From assembly GCA_001275005.1 (NCBI GenBank), contig JWZX01000018.1, positions 1 through 16,551 on the forward strand: a stretch of DNA of 16,551 nt. Direction: 5' to 3'. A program made the translations under genes and the position numbers. Origin of the DNA: Chrysochromulina tobinii (Eukaryota > Haptophyta > Prymnesiales > Chrysochromulinaceae). Shown here piece after piece: positions 1 to 8,223 of the stretch (position 1 is the stretch's first letter; each line of letters begins with the position of its first letter). The notes beneath the pieces are model-generated. The model had not been told where the DNA came from, searched no databases, and was given only the letters and a program-made list of their open reading frames with translations.

Positions 1-2
1 CA

Positions 3-3000
3 CCCATCCCTCCGTACTATCTGGCTGCTGCCAACAGGAGGTGCGCTAGGTCAGTCTGGGACATCACTGTCGCCGTCCGCCTGGGCAACGAAATCCGGGG
101 CATCAGTATTGATCAGTGTGCTCGCGAATGCGGTGCTACCCCTGGGTGTGCGGCCTTCAGCTACCAAAACTCATCCCCCTCGTGGTGCATGCGGTGCTCT
201 GTGATCGGTTCGCTCGGCGATGGCCTCGAGTCCCAAGTTGGCATCAACCACTACGCCATGACCACTACCCCGCCGGCACCGCCGCCCTCCCCGCCGGCAC
301 CGCCGCCCACGCCCCCCCCCGCTCCGCCCCCTTTGCTCGGTCCGGGCACGCACACCCTGCCGCGCGCGGGCGCATGGGCCCTCGCGACACTCGTCAAAGC
401 CGAGACGGCGCACCTGCCCGTCAGCCTCAAATGGCCCGTGCCGTGCGCTCGCTCGTACCAGGGTATGGCGTGGGAGGTGGTGCTGCCTCGCGAGCCTGGC
501 ATGCCTCTCGTGCAGGTGCAAAGCTGTACGGCCAGTTCGTGCAACGTGCTCATCCCGAATGACCCAGGCTTCCAGTACCATTACGCAGTCGCCGACCTCG
601 CTACCAAATATGGCGCGCTCACCCAGAGTCAGTACTTTGATCGCGCCGCGTCGCACTTCTTGACTCAAGCGTCGTTTGGGCCGACGCGCGCTACCATCGC
701 CAACCTCAGTGCGCAGATGACGCCCCAGCAGCCCCATCTCCTGTCAGCCGGCGCTGCGCCGGCGCCGGCGCCGCCTGCAATGCGCCAATGGATCCGAGAC
801 CAAATGGCCTTGCCGGCTAGCCTGCATCGTACCTACTTCCGGCGACGCTCCAATCCGCGGATCGAATTGACGACCGAGGTCGGGCGCCCGCGCGGTGCGT
901 GCGAGGTGGGTGCGCGCTGGAATCGCATGGCCATCCGGAGCGACGACGTGCAGAAATCGATCTCTTTCTCGAGGCGCATCGGATCGAACGGCAGTAACGT
1001 GACTGCGATCTACGTCAAGGGCGTCCTACGCTCGGAGGTGAATCTCGCTAACATGATGACTTTAAGTGGCACAGCCCCTTCTGGTAGCTCGAGGCTTGTG
1101 AACGATGCCCTCTTCACCAAGAATTACACCATCTGCAAGGTGGATGAGTGGCGCTTTGGCCGCATCGTCATGGGCTCGTCGTGCGCTGACTCTGTGATCG
1201 CAAACGACCGCATCGACCTGTACAACGTTTTCATGTTCTTCGACGAGCTCGCGCCTCCCCAGCACGACTCGTTAGGTGAGGTGGTCGCTACGGTCGAGTG
1301 GGATGCGTCGCAAGCAAGCATGGAACAGCTGCGGCCGGCCACGGCGTTCAATGACAACGTGCTCCTGCTCACGCAGCTGCATGTGCCCTGCCCTCTGAGC
1401 CTCGCACAGCAGGTTCGTCCTTCGACGTTTCTCAAGCGTGATGGAATCCATTACATGTACGACCCGCGCATCGTCACGCTCAACAATGATCTCGACAGGC
1501 CCTTCAACTTCAGTGCGATCCCGCTCAATGCCCTCGGGCACCCCTCGGCAACCATGTGCTCCAATACCCAGAAGACTTTCCTCAACGAGCACACGTGCAT
1601 CCGCACGCACGGTTGCACACCGGTGGTCTTCGGCAACCCCGATTCGTTCATGCTCAACGAGACGACCCTCCGCGAGTTTTATCGTTCCACTGACCGGTTC
1701 GTCTATGCAATCGACGCGCTCACGCACACGATGCCCGACCATCCGTCAATTCACCCGTGCAGTGGCGATCACCGCTGGCGAAACCTCGGTGGTCCGTGCG
1801 ACGTCAATGGCGGCGCGACGGCGCTCGACAACGTGACGCTTGGGCTTCTCTTCACGGCCCTCAATACCTCCACGGACGGGAACCTGCGCGTCAAGGACCT
1901 GCGTAAGGTTACGTGCACGGGCACCCCCGCCCCGAACGCCATCGGGGCCAAGGTGCAGGTGAACGGCACGTGCTGGCAGCACACATACATGCACAACCTC
2001 AACGTGTACGACTTCACGTGGTTTTCCACGGCATCAAATCACCCAGGAAACATTGAGAGAGTTCAGTTCTACCCGATCCAGCGCTTTGCCAAGAATGGTC
2101 AAGTGGTCCTTCGGTATCCCGCGTCCCACGGCAATCGGTGGAGGGTCAACAGCGGGAGCAGTGTCAACAAGTACATCGGCCGGCTCGGCGACACGATGAA
2201 ATGGGATTCGTTACCGCGGGAGTTGCGCACGCAGACCCTCGCGCTTGCGTTGGGCGTCGGATCGCAGCTCAACCCGAGCTTCCCGGGCATCGAAACCTGC
2301 GGCTCGCCGGGCGAGGTGGCCGGAGATCCCAAGCTCGGCCAACCCTACTACTTTGGCCACATGGAGTACGACGAAGCCCCGTCCTATCTCAACCCGGAGG
2401 TCCAGATGCTCGACCGGAGGAACGGTGGTAGTGCCGCGCAGAAGCAGGATGTGTACACGATGCTCGCGTTGACGGCACCCGACCAGCTGCGCCAGCGTGT
2501 CGCGTGGGCGCTCTCGCAGATCGTCGTGATTGGCGAGGGCGGCGACAGCCTCAGGTACGGGCATACCGAGGCCTGGGTCAACTTCTACGACATCTTTGTG
2601 CGCAACGCCTTCGGCTCGTACCGCGACGTGCTGCGCGAGACCTCATACTCACCGGCCATGTCGTACTACCTCACCTTCCTTCAGAACAAGGCGTTCGCCG
2701 CCCAAAACCCGGGGACGGTGCCCGACGAGAACTATGCGCGCGAGATCATGCAGCTCTTCTCGGTGGGGCTCTGGGTGCTCAACGAAGACGGCACGAAGAC
2801 CCTCGATGCGGCGGGCCTACCGGTGCCCACATACACCAACGACGATATCGTCTCGCAGGCCACGGCGTGGACGGGCTTCACCCGACGCCGGTCCCGCGGC
2901 AACCTCGAGCAAATTCAGTTTGTCACTGCAGGTGGGACGGATAATTGGATCGACCCAATGGAAATTGAGCCGCACTGGCGCGACAAGTTCCCGAAGATGA

Positions 3001-6000
3001 ATCTGTACAAGGGGCACCTGGGCGACGCCCTCCCCCTCTGCACGGACCTCGCGCCGCGGGCCTTCCTTCGCAAGGGGGCTCGCTATCGCTACCTTGGCCC
3101 CAAGCGGAATCCCGACTTGATGCCCGGTATCGACTGGGATACTGCCGACAGTGGCTTTTCGGCTCGGGGAACCACCCCTACGCAGGGGCCGCCGGGGCGA
3201 AGCCCTTCGGGGGCGGGCGAGGCCAACGCGCCCATCTTTTATCTCGACGCCAACACTTCGTCGCTCTACGCCGCCCTGTGCAGTTCGGCCCCGCTCGCGC
3301 CCTCCGCGTGCCGCTTCCAAAGTACCGTCGTGCTCGGGGCGAATATCCCATGCTCCGGGTCCGAATGCGAGGTGGACACGTTGCGCACCGTGGCGATCGT
3401 CGTTGGCGACCAGGCGTATTACTACGAGTACGTGCAGCTGGAGTGCGTGATGCTAGCCTTTCACGAAGACGGCAGCGGCGTTTTCATCGAGAATGCGCTT
3501 GAGAGAGCTTCAGCGTTTCTCGAGCTTGGCGACGAGAAGCTGTGCGTCGACCCGCGCCTACCCTCGGCCCGAGCGGCTTGCTGCACGCCGCGCTCGTTGG
3601 CCTGCTATGAGTACCCGTGCTCGTACGCGGAGGAGCGCACGACCCTCGCATCGGCCAAGATGAAGTGCGACGCGCACTGGGCAGCCCAGAACGAATTCTC
3701 GCCGCCGCCGCCCTCGCCCCTGCCGCCGCCGCCGCGCCTGCCACCGCCATCATACCCGCCGCTGCCCCCCCTTGCCACCATCAACTGCGCGGTCCAGCCC
3801 GTGTCGATCAGCGCCGCTGCCAACCGTTCCCTCGCAAACGTGACGGGCTGCGCAGGCGCCGTGTGGAGCTCTGGGGCTCCCTCGGCGCAGTACTGCGCCG
3901 GGCGGGCGGCTACTGTAGCAGTGAGCGGGCCTCGCAGCACTTCGCCCCCACTTCCGTGGTATTTCGAATGCTGTTCGTGGGTCCGCGGCACATGCGTCAA
4001 CCGCACAGGAATGCCGCCGCCACCCTCGCCGGCGCGTACGCCACCGTCGCCGCCGATGGCCTGGACACTGTATCCGTATGACTATCGCGGCACCCTCGCC
4101 GAAGCAGTGCCACGGTGTCCCGCTGACAGCCGTCCCGCCAACCAGAGCGAGTGCTGGGCGGCCGCGGTCGCCGCCATGGACAATGGTGCAGAGCCATGGT
4201 TCAACGTGCCAGATCCTTCTGGAGCAATTCGAGTTGCCGTCACGAGCTCAACATCGCGTCCGTTCGGATGCCACGTCGACACAACCTCGGCCACGGTGCA
4301 CTTCAACCCGAACCCGAACCCGACCTCCATAACATCACGCACATACAAGTCAGTGTGCAGCGTTACGCCCACGGTCCCACTTGCCAATTACAGCCAAGCG
4401 AGCCCCACGCTGTGCTCGCGCAAGCGCAAAGAGTGTGAAATGCGTCCATCCGCAGGCCGAGGCTGCCGGAGGACGGGGTCCATCTCCTCGAACAACGCCT
4501 TCGCGCTAGACTACTGGTGGACGGAGGAACGGTGCCGGCTGCAGGTTCAGGTGAACTCTAACGGGCGCGTGGCCGTCAGGCACCCCGGTGGCAAGTCCAC
4601 ACGTTTTGCGGACACGCAGCAGAACTGGTTCCGGGTGCGCTGGGCTGGCGGCTTCCCGACCCCGGCCTCGGGCTGCGCCGACACGTGCACGGTCACGCCG
4701 GGCGCTTCAGGCGACACGTGCGTGTGCAACGTGGTCGTGGGCACGCAAGCCGTCTTCACCAACCCGCAAGCGCTCCCCAGCAAGGCGGTGGTCGAGGAGA
4801 GTCTTCGCATCGGAGCGCCGGATCCGAGCCACTTTGACGCGGGCACGTACCAGCAGTGCACCTCCCCAGCGTGTGCCGCCGCGGGCTTCCAGCTCTACAC
4901 GCGCGGCACCGCGACGCAACCGCAGCTCGACCAGACGGCCATCTTTGCCATTGTCGTCAACGCCACTACCGGCTCGCCGCGCACCCTCTACCTGGCCAAC
5001 AAGGCGTCGTCGGTGTCCATCGCGCACAATGGCTCGGCCAGCCAATTCAGCTTCCGCAATCCGCCTACGCACATGTCGCTCAACGACCCGACGCAGCGTG
5101 ACGCCCTGTACGAGACCGAGGCGCTGCTCGACCATCTGTTCTTCCATCAGAGTGTCGCCCCGTTCGTGGGCTACCGCTTGATCCAACGGCTCGTCTCGAG
5201 CAATCCATCGCCACGCTATGTGGCCGCCGTGAGCGCCGCATTCCGCACGGGCTCGTATGGCAACGTGACCTACTCGGGCGAGTATGGTGACTTGGGTGCC
5301 ATGGTGGCGGCCATCGTTCTCGACGCCGAGGCGCGCTCGCTCGTTCTCACGGCCGACCCGACACATGGCGGCCTGCGCGAGCCGCTCCTCAAGCTGTTGC
5401 ACGTCATGAGAGCGATGGAGTACGTGTCACGCGCGCACGCCGAGGTGCAACTCAGCGCGAATCTGATCAACCTGATCGGCCAGCAACCGTACCGTTCGCC
5501 CTCGGTGTTCAACTTCTACCTGCCAGAGTATCAGCCCCCGGGCGCCATCGGGAACGTCGGCCTGGTCTCACCTGAGGCGCAGCTGGGCGTGCTGCCGTTC
5601 GTCATCGGCTTCCAGCAAGCCATGGCTATGCTCTTCCTTGACGGCCTCAATGCGGCTAGCGGCGGCTTCGGCTCGGTTTCCACCTCTACCTCGTATCCCA
5701 CGGAGTGGGGCTCGTGGCAGGGCTCGCGCGGCTACCTCAGCTGGCGCCCTTCCAATGCGTCGAGCGCGGCCAGCGTGGTTGACGAGCTGAGCCTGATGCT
5801 CACCGCAGGCCGGCTCGACGAGCACGCTCGCGCCGTCATCACGAGCGAGTACGAGTACTACCGCAACCGCTCCTCGTGCCCGATCGACCGAACGGCGTCG
5901 CTGCGTGGACGGCTCATTCTCGGCCAGAGCTTGTATGCCGGCGAGCGTCTGATCAACTGGCGCGGTGAGATGATTTGCTTCGGCTATGATGGTGTACCGA

Positions 6001-8180
6001 TGCACATTGGCGCGGATGGCCGCGAGGTATTCTCCGTGCACGAAGGGCGTGAGCGCGGCTACAAACTTCAGTACAATGCAAACGGCGCTGGCAGCCGGCT
6101 TCAACTCTATAACCGCAGGGGCAGCAGCATTTGGCAGGCCAACGCCGATGGGAGGCAGGGCATCAACTCTTCATTCAATAGCTTCCTCAACGGCCCTTGC
6201 GAAGTTTGGGACACGGATGCACACGACCGGACCTTCAACTTCGCCGAGACCACCAGTGGTCGTGTGTCTCGCTTTGTTCCGTGCACGGCTGTCAACACGT
6301 CCGCGCTCGCGTCACCGCCACCGCCGCCATCACCACAACCATCGCCGCCGCCGCCATCACCATCGCCGCCGCCACCATCACCATTGCGACCACCACCACC
6401 ATCGCCGCCGCCACCATCACCATCGCCGCCGCCACCATCACCATCGCCACCGCCACCGTTTCCCCCAGGCACTGCCAGGCCACCTCCACGACCACCATCG
6501 CTGCCACCGCCACCGCCACCATCGCCGCCGCCACCATCACCATCGCCTCCGCCCAGGCCACCACCTCCACGACCGCCACATCTGCCGCCGCCGCTACCAC
6601 CATCGCCGCCGCCACCATCACCATCGCCGCCTCCGCCCTCGCCCTCGCCGCCCGCACCGTCGCCCACGCCGGCGTCAGTGGCACTGGCAGCGGAGCAGCA
6701 GCGCACGATCGCCAGCTACGCGACGCGTATCGCACAAACGCTGATCACGGCGAGCGCGGCGTTCGCCACCAGCAACGAGCCGCTCCCGCGCGAAGTGCTC
6801 GCGACCAATATGATGGACCAGCCATCGCTCCAACGGCCGTACAAGGCGCTCGTCATCTTCTACTTCGATGGCGGCGCCGACACGTTCAACCTGCTCATGC
6901 CTCACTCGAACTGCGACGCGCGCAATCTGACCACGCAGTACGTGAACACGCGCACAAATGCGGGGTACAACCTTGCAACAGTACTCCCGATCAACGTGCC
7001 GCCGGGCTCGCAGCCGTGCAACACCTTTGGCGTGCATCCGAACATGCCGACGCTGCAGCGGCTCTTCAACGAGGGCGACGCGTCCTTCACGGCCAACGTG
7101 GGTTCACTCATCGTGCCGATGACCAAGACGGAGTACGTCAACAAATTGAAAGTGAGCCCGCCGCAGCTCTTCGCGCATAACACGCAGACCGCAGGCGCGC
7201 AGACGGTGTGGCCGCAGCACACCAGCCCGGGAGGAGTCGTCGGACGCATGTTCAAAGCGCTCCACGATCAAGCAGAGGCCACAGGGGCGACGCCTCTCAA
7301 GGGCGCGGCCTACTCGATCACGCGATCGCGCGCCATGTTCGGCGGTGGGCCGGTCGAGCCCATCCTGCTCTCCGCGACCGAGGGTATGCTTCAGTACAAG
7401 AGCTCTAAAACGTCCGATGTCGCGTTGAATACCAAAGAGAAGGAGCGACTCCTCGACGCGATGTTCCGTCTCTCCGGCAAGGAAGTCGCCTCCGTGTTCG
7501 GGCAGACGCACAATGAGATGGTGCGCGCGTCCATGCGCGAGTCGGCGCGCGTGACGGAGCTGCTCCGGAACGCCACGCTCACCCAAGACTGGGCGGCGAC
7601 TAGGGCGCGGTACACCTGTGGCGGCTGTGCCAACCTTGTCTTGCAGCTGCAGCAGGTGGCAAAGGTCATCCAATCGCGCGAAGCGTTCGAGGCGGAGCGT
7701 GATGTTTTCTACATCAGCCTCGGGGGCTTCGACACGCACTCGGAGGTCATCAACCAGCTCATCAACAATTATGGCGCGATTGACGGCGCCCTCGCCACCT
7801 TCGTGGCCGAAATGAAGGCTCTCGGTGTGTGGCAGAATGTGGCGCTGCAGACGCTCTCCGAGTTTGGGAGGACGATGACGTCCAACGGTCGCGGCACCGA
7901 TCACGCATGGGGTGCTAACCACTTCCTCATCGGCGGCTCCGTCAACGGCACCAGAATCCACGGCTCTTACCCCGAGCTGCGTGCCAACGGCCCCCAATCG
8001 ATCTCGTCCACTGGCCAGATGCTCCCCTCGCTGCCGTGGGAGGCAATCTGGGAGCCCATCGCCCGCTGGTTCGGGGTGGAGCCGGAGCGCATGAATCAGG
8101 TGATACCCAACCGGCCAGCGTTCAGCAGCTGGTCAGCTCGTATGCCCACGTTCGAACAGGTCTTTGATCGGGGCGCATGA
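3..8180 (+). CDS. Giant secreted DUF1800-DUF1501 fusion protein (5' partial)
   Basis: The frame is open to the left edge; the ATG at 189 is internal, because a PAN/Apple-like Cys module is read before it, so the true start lies outside. About 2,725 residues are visible. Order by nucleotide: PAN-like module (about 85-245); Pro-rich linker (258-336); DUF1800 N-part (from about 633, FLTQASFGPT); DUF1800 core with DENYAREIMQLFSVGL (2724-2771) and TGF (2874-2882); a roughly 2.1-kb insertion of Cys-rich modules and Pro linkers (2890-5055); DUF1800 C-part (5058-5545); lectin-like segment (5907-6143); SPPPP hinge (6312-6675); DUF1501 (6840-8130) with FDGGADTFN, GGFDTH and SEFGRT...GTDHAWG. DUF1501 belongs to the alkaline-phosphatase-like superfamily; bacterial DUF1800 and DUF1501 proteins are usually exported and of unknown function. 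Many N-x-S/T sites, the Cys modules and extensin-like hinges suggest a secreted or wall glycoprotein (inference). No introns are apparent, although the first 35 bases could include a 3' splice site. Domain calls are firm; the biological role is not known. Confidence 0.93.
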   Translation, partial: PIPPYYLAAANRRCARSVWDITVAVRLGNEIRGISIDQCARECGATPGCAAFSYQNSSPSWCMRCSVIGSLGDGLESQVGINHYAMTTTPPAPPPSPPAPPPTPPPAPPPLLGPGTHTLPRAGAWALATLVKAETAHLPVSLKWPVPCARSYQGMAWEVVLPREPGMPLVQVQSCTASSCNVLIPNDPGFQYHYAVADLATKYGALTQSQYFDRAASHFLTQASFGPTRATIANLSAQMTPQQPHLLSAGAAPAPAPPAMRQWIRDQMALPASLHRTYFRRRSNPRIELTTEVGRPRGACEVGARWNRMAIRSDDVQKSISFSRRIGSNGSNVTAIYVKGVLRSEVNLANMMTLSGTAPSGSSRLVNDALFTKNYTICKVDEWRFGRIVMGSSCADSVIANDRIDLYNVFMFFDELAPPQHDSLGEVVATVEWDASQASMEQLRPATAFNDNVLLLTQLHVPCPLSLAQQVRPSTFLKRDGIHYMYDPRIVTLNNDLDRPFNFSAIPLNALGHPSATMCSNTQKTFLNEHTCIRTHGCTPVVFGNPDSFMLNETTLREFYRSTDRFVYAIDALTHTMPDHPSIHPCSGDHRWRNLGGPCDVNGGATALDNVTLGLLFTALNTSTDGNLRVKDLRKVTCTGTPAPNAIGAKVQVNGTCWQHTYMHNLNVYDFTWFSTASNHPGNIERVQFYPIQRFAKNGQVVLRYPASHGNRWRVNSGSSVNKYIGRLGDTMKWDSLPRELRTQTLALALGVGSQLNPSFPGIETCGSPGEVAGDPKLGQPYYFGHMEYDEAPSYLNPEVQMLDRRNGGSAAQKQDVYTMLALTAPDQLRQRVAWALSQIVVIGEGGDSLRYGHTEAWVNFYDIFVRNAFGSYRDVLRETSYSPAMSYYLTFLQNKAFAAQNPGTVPDENYAREIMQLFSVGLWVLNEDGTKTLDAAGLPVPTYTNDDIVSQATAWTGFTRRRSRGNLEQIQFVTAGGTDNWIDPMEIEPHWRDKFPKMNLYKGHLGDALPLCTDLAPRAFLRKGARYRYLGPKRNPDLMPGIDWDTADSGFSARGTTPTQGPPGRSPSGAGEANAPIFYLDANTSSLYAALCSSAPLAPSACRFQSTVVLGANIPCSGSECEVDTLRTVAIVVGDQAYYYEYVQLECVMLAFHEDGSGVFIENALERASAFLELGDEKLCVDPRLPSARAACCTPRSLACYEYPCSYAEERTTLASAKMKCDAHWAAQNEFSPPPPSPLPPPPRLPPPSYPPLPPLATINCAVQPVSISAAANRSLANVTGCAGAVWSSGAPSAQYCAGRAATVAVSGPRSTSPPLPWYFECCSWVRGTCVNRTGMPPPPSPARTPPSPPMAWTLYPYDYRGTLAEAVPRCPADSRPANQSECWAAAVAAMDNGAEPWFNVPDPSGAIRVAVTSSTSRPFGCHVDTTSATVHFNPNPNPTSITSRTYKSVCSVTPTVPLANYSQASPTLCSRKRKECEMRPSAGRGCRRTGSISSNNAFALDYWWTEERCRLQVQVNSNGRVAVRHPGGKSTRFADTQQNWFRVRWAGGFPTPASGCADTCTVTPGASGDTCVCNVVVGTQAVFTNPQALPSKAVVEESLRIGAPDPSHFDAGTYQQCTSPACAAAGFQLYTRGTATQPQLDQTAIFAIVVNATTGSPRTLYLANKASSVSIAHNGSASQFSFRNPPTHMSLNDPTQRDALYETEALLDHLFFHQSVAPFVGYRLIQRLVSSNPSPRYVAAVSAAFRTGSYGNVTYSGEYGDLGAMVAAIVLDAEARSLVLTADPTHGGLREPLLKLLHVMRAMEYVSRAHAEVQLSANLINLIGQQPYRSPSVFNFYLPEYQPPGAIGNVGLVSPEAQLGVLPFVIGFQQAMAMLFLDGLNAASGGFGSVSTSTSYPTEWGSWQGSRGYLSWRPSNASSAASVVDELSLMLTAGRLDEHARAVITSEYEYYRNRSSCPIDRTASLRGRLILGQSLYAGERLINWRGEMICFGYDGVPMHIGADGREVFSVHEGRERGYKLQYNANGAGSRLQLYNRRGSSIWQANADGRQGINSSFNSFLNGPCEVWDTDAHDRTFNFAETTSGRVSRFVPCTAVNTSALASPPPPPSPQPSPPPPSPSPPPPSPLRPPPPSPPPPSPSPPPPSPSPPPPFPPGTARPPPRPPSLPPPPPPSPPPPSPSPPPRPPPPRPPHLPPPLPPSPPPPSPSPPPPSPSPPAPSPTPASVALAAEQQRTIASYATRIAQTLITASAAFATSNEPLPREVLATNMMDQPSLQRPYKALVIFYFDGGADTFNLLMPHSNCDARNLTTQYVNTRTNAGYNLATVLPINVPPGSQPCNTFGVHPNMPTLQRLFNEGDASFTANVGSLIVPMTKTEYVNKLKVSPPQLFAHNTQTAGAQTVWPQHTSPGGVVGRMFKALHDQAEATGATPLKGAAYSITRSRAMFGGGPVEPILLSATEGMLQYKSSKTSDVALNTKEKERLLDAMFRLSGKEVASVFGQTHNEMVRASMRESARVTELLRNATLTQDWAATRARYTCGGCANLVLQLQQVAKVIQSREAFEAERDVFYISLGGFDTHSEVINQLINNYGAIDGALATFVAEMKALGVWQNVALQTLSEFGRTMTSNGRGTDHAWGANHFLIGGSVNGTRIHGSYPELRANGPQSISSTGQMLPSLPWEAIWEPIARWFGVEPERMNQVIPNRPAFSSWSARMPTFEQVFDRGA
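85..245 (+). other. PAN/Apple-like module at the visible N-terminus
   Basis: This stretch is read in the frame of the giant protein, upstream of its first visible ATG. It encodes a GNEIRGISIDQCARECGA motif followed by CAAFSYQ and a WCMRC pair, which fits the C..C...C.aF.Y...C pattern of PAN/Apple domains. Such modules bind proteins or carbohydrates in secreted proteins. The presence of a folded-domain signature here is why I extend the gene to the left edge rather than starting at 189. The assignment rests on motif recognition only. Confidence 0.6.
2890..5055 (+). other. Large Cys-rich insertion splitting DUF1800
   Basis: Bacterial DUF1800 runs from the ARE-x-x-x-L-F motif and the TGF motif fairly directly into its C-terminal helices. 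Here about 720 residues intervene. They include a stretch with IDPMEIEPHWRDKFPK and GHLGDALPLC (about 2949-3040), a YYYEYVQLEC motif (about 3417-3450), a Pro-rich linker (about 3703-3775), a Cys module with CAGAVW and FECCSW (about 3785-4005), a second Pro linker (about 4009-4055), a module with ECWAAA...FGCHV...VHFNPN...SVC (4128-4361), and a region with NWFRVRWAGGFP and CVCNVVVGTQAVF (about 4623-4757). The third module resembles a short Cys domain I associate with many secreted proteins of marine protists; I do not know an agreed family name. Function is unknown, with ligand binding or matrix assembly plausible. Confidence 0.7.
5907..6143 (+). other. Lectin-like segment (possible bulb-type B-lectin fold)
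   Basis: Between the end of DUF1800 and the long proline hinge the protein reads GRLILGQSLYAGERLINWRG, then a DG...V...EVFSV stretch, then LQLYNRRGSSIWQAN. This resembles the bulb-type (mannose-binding) lectin repeat, with a GQ.L..G..L start and an L.LY...G..IW end. The canonical mannose-binding QxDxNxVxY signature is not clearly intact, so sugar binding is uncertain. The segment could equally be a lineage-specific beta-rich module. Confidence 0.4.
6312..6675 (+). repeat. SPPPP-coding minisatellite (extensin-like hinge)
   Basis: This is a degenerate array built on a 21-base unit (ccatcgccgccgccaccatc plus a), which codes for the seven residues PSPPPPS. It is clearest around 6400-6460 and 6515-6550 and is interrupted by less regular proline runs. 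It forms the rod-like linker between the lectin-like segment and DUF1501. SP and PPPP tracts of this type are hydroxyproline-glycosylated hinges in algal wall proteins. The array also produces long open frames in the other five frames; these are composition artefacts. Confidence 0.9.
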
Positions 8181-8223
8181 GCCAGATGCAGCCCAACCGG
8201 CCAGCGTATCAACAGCTCGTCGG
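8083..8223 (+). repeat. Imperfect tandem duplication of the giant gene's 3' end
   Basis: Bases 8083-8136 and 8169-8223 align at 44 of 54 positions with one single-base gap. The second copy starts at an offset of 86 bases. The first copy encodes MNQVIPNRPAFSSW near the DUF1501 terminus. The second, read from the ATG at 8177 that overlaps the gene's TGA stop, encodes MSQMQPNRPAYQQL and stays open to the TGA at 8348-8350 (57 residues). The offset is not a multiple of three, so the copy lies out of frame after the stop. It looks like a decayed remnant of a duplicated C-terminus or an alternative terminal exon; I do not call it a separate gene. Confidence 0.7.

Noticed and set aside
171-737. Minus-strand open frame of 188 codons inside the giant gene
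   Set aside because: It is Arg/Gly-rich antisense of GC-rich coding DNA with no domain, and the plus strand has clear DUF1800 and Pro-linker coding.
6107-6735. Minus-strand Gly/Asp-rich and Ala/Val-rich open frames, and plus-strand Ile/Ala-Thr and His/Arg frames
   Set aside because: They are mirror and shifted readings of the SPPPP minisatellite and show simple-sequence composition only.
3-8180. Bacterial origin of the giant gene (contamination)
   Set aside because: SPPPP hinges, PAN-like and protist Cys modules in the same frame, and linkage to alpha-tubulin in the same window, indicate nuclear eukaryotic DNA.
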